Source: Isoetes taiwanensis (lineage: Eukaryota; Streptophyta; Lycopodiopsida; Isoetales; Isoetaceae). From it: 64,000 nucleotides of DNA. The DNA is taken from NCBI GenBank assembly GCA_021234155.1, contig JAJEKV010000875.1, positions 1 through 64,000 on the forward strand. Direction: 5' to 3'. Within the stretch, counting starts at the first letter, position 1. The number at the start of each line of letters is the position of its first letter. Positions 59,831 through 64,000 of the stretch are shown piece after piece. The notes under the pieces are model-generated. The model had not been told where the DNA came from, searched no databases, and saw only the letters and a program-made list of their open reading frames with translations. Made by a program: the position numbers and the translations under genes.

Positions 59831-61904
59831 GCTGGATATACTATTTTTTTATATTATACAAAAAATTACCCCTAGGCCTACATTTTGCACAATGCCCATG
59901 TGTTGTCTATCCACGTACCTTCCTTATTGCTCGCCTTGTTGCTTCTTGGGTTGCTCCAAGGGACAACCCTCGGGGAGGTGCTTGTAGAATATGCCCTGAG
60001 ATCTGCTTTCTGGATGGCTCAGATTGAAACTTATTCAACATTATGTGGCGTGATGGAAGGTGTGCTGGCTTGGCGACACGTGGACTTTTCATTAGGGAAG
60101 GCCCTAAGGTTGTATGAACCATTGCGGTGTTTTTTCCCCGTGGGGTAGCCAAAACCGAGTGAGCAAACCGCTTCCAAGTCGACCGTTGTACTAAGTCGCC
60201 CAAGACCAAGTGCAAACTGCCCCCTTCCACTAGGCACACTCAGTATAGCAACTACTTAGCTATAATGACCAAGGGAATGAATCCCCCGGGGGTGCACTCA
60301 GTTAAAACCGTAGAAAACATGTGAGTGTATGGGAGGGGGTTTTTTTGGGGCCAAAACCGTACCCATATATGGGAGGGGGTATTTTTCTTGCTTGAATTCC
60401 GTATTATATAAGAGAAATATGGTAGGGGTATATAAAATATGAGGTATATTTTCCTAGAAAATTTTCGTATAATGGATAATTTCTTTAACCCTATGCACGC
60501 ACATGCCATATAGACTTTATATTAGGTGCATCCCCCGGGAATGAATCTAGGTGATTACAATTTTCCTTTTAGTGGGATCAAATTGTGTCAAGACTCTTGG
60601 TTTCTTATACACGGAGATGCATTCTCTTAGGAAATTGAGAAGCATAAGAGACGTGGCAAATTGATAAAGCTAGAAGATGTACGGGAAGAGAACCATTGTA
60701 AGTTGAACAAACGAGAAAGAATTTGCGAACAAAAAAGACAAGGAAGTTGTAGAGGACTGCAAAAGATGTCCTAAATCCAAACGATGAAATTATAGCCATG
60801 TGTCAAATTACTGTAGGCGTCTATTCTCAAATCATCCTCTTATTCATGCTACGAAGCTACTTTCCATCAGAAGTCAAATCCTCCAACGAAAGGATATACC
60901 AGATTATACTACATGCAATGTTCATCATATTCTTCTTATATATACGTCAAGGTAAGTGGATGTGTCTTCTGTTGTTTTTTTTATTCATTCTTTTGCAGAA
61001 TGATATATCGCCTCATCGAAACCTGCCGAATCCGATCAAGCTTTGAAGTAGTGCAATGGAAGGGGTTGGGGCACCAACACCCGATCCGCAAAATGCTCAA
61101 CGGCGCTCCCGGATTCTGCAGGTCAGGGGGCTGGCAAGAATGCCCTCCCCCTTTCCATTCCACATAACATGTTGGTTTTTTTATTCTTTATTTTTATCTT
61201 CATCCTACTCATACTTTGTTATAGTCATATATCTTACTTCACTCGCTCATAATAACTGGAGTCATTCAATCTGGTTCTACTTTTTTAATAGCATCGTAGT
61301 AATGTTGCATTTCATCTGCTTGACGTATGGCAGTAACTTCCAAGTTATAACATACACTTGTTTACTTGACTAGGGGACTAAATTACTAACCGTTACATAA
61401 TAGTCTTGGTTTTCACTTTGTGAATATGCCATGCTTTTCGTAATATTTTTCCTGCTAAGATTGAAATAGGCATCTTATCTAATCTCATCAAGTTTATGTA
61501 ATTTGTAAACATGTTTTTGAAGAGAAGCTGGCATATCATGAACTATTGCCAGATGAAATCAGATTGATGGTAGGACATATTCAAATAGCATCAAAACCTC
61601 TTGGCCATAAAACCATTTGATTGGTGTTTGATTAGTAGCAGCTTTATATGTCGTATTGTAGGATCATCACTTAGCGAATCAACAACTAACTTCTAGAGCA
61701 TTTGCTTTCTATTGCTCATAGGTGCATGACTTCTTGCTAGTGGGGCATCATGAATTTCACAACTGGATTCACCTGCCTTACAACCAGATTTGCCCACGAT
61801 AGTAGTCTCTATACCCACCTATTTTTCCTTTTTCCCTTTTCGTGATGTCTTTTTTTTTTCAATGATAACTTGGGAATCTTAGAGGATGTTTCCACCTATC
61901 TATA
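59831..61904. other. No supported gene
   Basis: Short unrecognised frames only. GTATGGGAGGGGGT-like strings recur at 60328 and 60368, and GAATGAATCCCCCGGG (60272) is partly mirrored by CATCCCCCGGGAATGAATC (60529), hinting at a small repeat unit. Confidence 0.4.
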
Positions 61905-61910
61905 GTTAGA

Positions 61911-62440
61911 ATTGAATTGAATTGGTTTTTATCATCCACGAAGACCAATAGGCCTATGGGACCCAATAAAAAAGCACAACAAATGTATTACAATCAGAAT
62001 TAAAAAACCCTCATCCCGAAGGGTTTTCAAGGGAAAAATCTTTGCAGTAATAATTATGCTGATAAACTGTACAACGATACATTTCAAAGTAGTGTCTGAG
62101 GACATAGCGGAGTGCGCATATCCATCACCTCCTGAAGATGTGATCTTAGTAATCCCATTGAAGTTGTGCCCAACATCACATGAAGCAGCTAGTTAGTGGG
62201 ACCAACTGAACATAGCATGTCTGGATATGGTCGAAGGCCATACAATTCTGAAGAGGTTGACACTCATCCTCAGTAACTTCTAACTGGCAACACTGACAAA
62301 GCAAGTCGTCTTGTGCCTCTCGGATCCATCTGCCTATCTCAATTCTGAATCGATGCACACCTGCGTGAATGTCACTATCAGTCTGTGCTTCTTCAAAAGC
62401 AAAAGTGTATGTACGTAGGTAGAATTGTGGAAGCATAGGA
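61911..62440 (-). mobile_element. LINE 3' end on minus strand with (CAATT)n tail
   Basis: The minus-strand frame 62436-62176 carries HAGVHRFRIEIGRWIREAQDD followed by the finger LCQCCQLEVTEDECQPLQNC (the usual His of the finger is Cys/Gln-like). The 3' block at 61968-61925 forms AGGCC-TATT-GGTCT and is followed by a CAATT repeat (plus strand GAATT/AATTG at 61911-61924). The 5' end is truncated. Confidence 0.8.
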
Positions 62441-62900
62441 TTTATCTGATTCTGTTAGTGTGCTTTCTTGATTTATTCCGGAGCACCAGCATCCTAAAGC
62501 TTGTCGAAGAAGCAGCACCGAGAACTGCTTCGAGCAAGTATAAAAGAATCAAGAAGAATCGAATCTTGCCTATCTGGTTTATATATGTTTTGGTAACATG
62601 ATGTGCATCCACTTGATCGTCTATTGATTCTTATAGACTTAGAGTTAAATTGCCACTCATCGTTTAACTATGTGCAAATTGATATTGACTTAAGAATATA
62701 TTACTAATGTGCCCATGAGGTTGGGATTTGGTTGTGATGTTAGGGTGAGCTTTACCCTGGTTTTGGTGATTCCATCACGGTGAATACTCTTCCCCGGAAT
62801 CACAGACCCTTCGGGAACGGGATCCATTCCGGAGGCCCCGTTATCCGTACCAAACACAGAGTTAGGTGTACTTTCTGATGGATCGTAGCCTCCGTTTGCA
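62441..62900. other. No supported gene
   Basis: Unique sequence leading into the minisatellite. Isolated GGAATCAC and ATTCCGG strings at 62796 and 62826 may be decayed array edges. Confidence 0.4.
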
Positions 62901-62929
62901 GGGTGAATCCTGGTCGTCCGTTTTATACT

Positions 62930-63470
62930 TTCCCGCAGAATCACAACGACAGAATACCGCCGGACGGAATCACCGCATCATTATTCCACGCGATGGAATC
63001 ACATTGCCTTGATACCGCCGGATGGAATCACGTTCTAGCATTGACCCCCGCGGAATCACCCGTGACTAATTCCACGACACAGAATATTGTGGATGATATC
63101 CCGCAAGGCGGAATCACAACGCGAAGAATTCCATCCGACAGAATCGACAATTTGTAATTCCGCCGGAGAGAATCACCAATTTGTAATTCGGCAGACGGAA
63201 TCACCAATTTGTTATTTCGTCCGACAGAATTACCACATTCCGATACCGCCCAGCGGAATCACCACATTATGATTCCGCCAGACGGAATCACCGATTTGTT
63301 ATTTCGTCCGACGGAATCACCACATTCTGATACCACCTGACGGAATCACCACATTATGATTCTGCCAGACGGAATCACCACAATCTGATACCACCCGGCA
63401 GAATCACCACGATCTGATTCCTCCCGGCGGAATCACCCCCATGGAATTCCCGCCAGACAAAATCAACCCA
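62930..63470 (+). repeat. 29-bp minisatellite with palindromic ATTCCG..CGGAAT core
   Basis: GAATC(A)C(C) recurs at an almost constant 29-bp interval: 62967, 62996, 63025, 63053, 63110 and then 63227, 63256, 63285, 63314, 63343, 63372, 63401, 63430, with a degenerate copy at 63459. That gives about 18 units. A typical unit reads GATTCCGCCAGACGGAATC then ACCACATTAT; the ATTCCG and CGGAAT arms are inverted repeats. 29 is not a multiple of 3, so open frames through it are incidental. Confidence 0.93.
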
Positions 63471-64000
63471 GCTACGCAGTCGCATGTTCGACACGTGTGA
63501 ATATTGAGACTGCATATGAAGACCTGATCGACGGACATGGCGTCGTTGTGAGTCCATCCTCCTGGAATTTAAAAATTTCTCATCCCCATACGGCTGTTCA
63601 TACCATCCCATGGAATCACCTGCTCTGTTTTGCCCTGCCTCTGTTCGATGACGGTGGCGGGGAGCTCGGCATGGACCTGGACGAGAAGATTGAGGAGATA
63701 AGTGCCTGGAACAACTGAATTCCATGTCCTTGTAGCGGGGCAAGCTCTGATAATATTTTTAGTGACAGCTTCAAACAGACATTTGACAAACAGACCCTGC
63801 AGAAGGGCATTTTGATCACAGTCAACTACCCTGGATTATGTTAGAGCACCAGAGTCCTAATCCACAAGGGGGAGGTGCTCAACTGGTGTGGGTGTGCCAC
63901 ATTCCCACCTCACGGGTTGGGGATTTCATAGTCGGGACAAAAAAGTGGGGAAGCACCATGCAGTTTCTACATAAGAAGCTCTCAAAGGAATAAAGAGCTA
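63471..64000. other. No supported gene
   Basis: Frames at 63497-63718 and the antisense are open but unrecognised. ATGGACCTGGACGAGAAG near 63670 is gene-like in composition without a family match. Confidence 0.35.

Noticed and set aside
59885-60239. Overlapping open frames on both strands beside ATG8
   Set aside because: No recognisable domain or exon structure. They reflect locally higher GC rather than a gene.
62903-63272. Open frames through the 63-kb repeat
   Set aside because: The 29-bp period shifts frame each unit. The open frames follow from the repeat containing few stop codons.
62930-63470. CRISPR-like array
   Set aside because: Regular 29-bp period looks superficially similar, but there are no unique spacers between fixed repeats and the context is a plant nuclear genome. 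It is a minisatellite.

Overview
The window looks like nuclear DNA of a land plant. The evidence is plant-type introns with GT/AG borders, LTR retrotransposons primed by initiator-methionine tRNA, a CACTA-type transposon end, a cinnamoyl-CoA-reductase-like relic, an AGC protein kinase relic of the plant (AGC VIII-like) type, and an intact plant ATG8 gene. Gene density is very low and most coding matches are decayed, which fits a large repeat-rich genome. A fern, other seed-free plant or gymnosperm is possible, but the species cannot be fixed from sequence alone.

Layout. 0-8 kb: a decayed HAD/FCP1-like fragment, a 461-bp foldback element, a decayed minus-strand transposase-like gene (about 5.4-6.6 kb) and the 3' end of a LINE. 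8.7-20 kb: mostly unexplained AT-rich DNA with small tandem repeats, a palindromic-border repeat, a 90-bp tandem array split by GAAA/CA microsatellites, and a TTTAGGG-like degenerate tract. 20.7-23 kb: exon relics of a CCR-like reductase and an AGC kinase. 23.8-29.1 kb: a complete young LTR retrotransposon (two 223-bp LTRs, 2 differences, TSD GTAAA) without pol, carrying a nested 2.6-kb element with CACTA-like termini. 32-33 kb: a small foldback element and an (ATT)n tract. 35.6-39.1 kb: a degraded LINE followed by the 3' half of a tRNA adenosine deaminase subunit TAD3 gene, now a pseudogene. 41.5-46.5 kb: phase-compatible exons of an unidentified gene, with a LINE lying between its exons and another LINE 3' end just beyond the last one. 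47.5-48.1 kb: the end of a CACTA transposon. 48.5-50.2 kb: a short, old Copia-type LTR element. 50.7 kb: a Tourist-like MITE. 53-58 kb: a SINE-like unit, an L1-type LINE fragment and a minus-strand Ty3/Gypsy chromovirus relic. 58.7-59.6 kb: ATG8, the only clearly intact conventional gene (five exons, 119 aa). 61.9-62.4 kb: a minus-strand LINE end. 62.9-63.5 kb: a 29-bp minisatellite with a palindromic core.

The genes do not form a pathway. The strongest common thread is a LINE lineage whose 3' ends (five clear copies, one related short unit) share a short stem-loop with compensating base changes, each followed by a different 4-5-bp repeat. Functional content is essentially ATG8, plus possibly the unidentified gene at 41.5-46.5 kb and a minus-strand exon at 34.4-34.9 kb.
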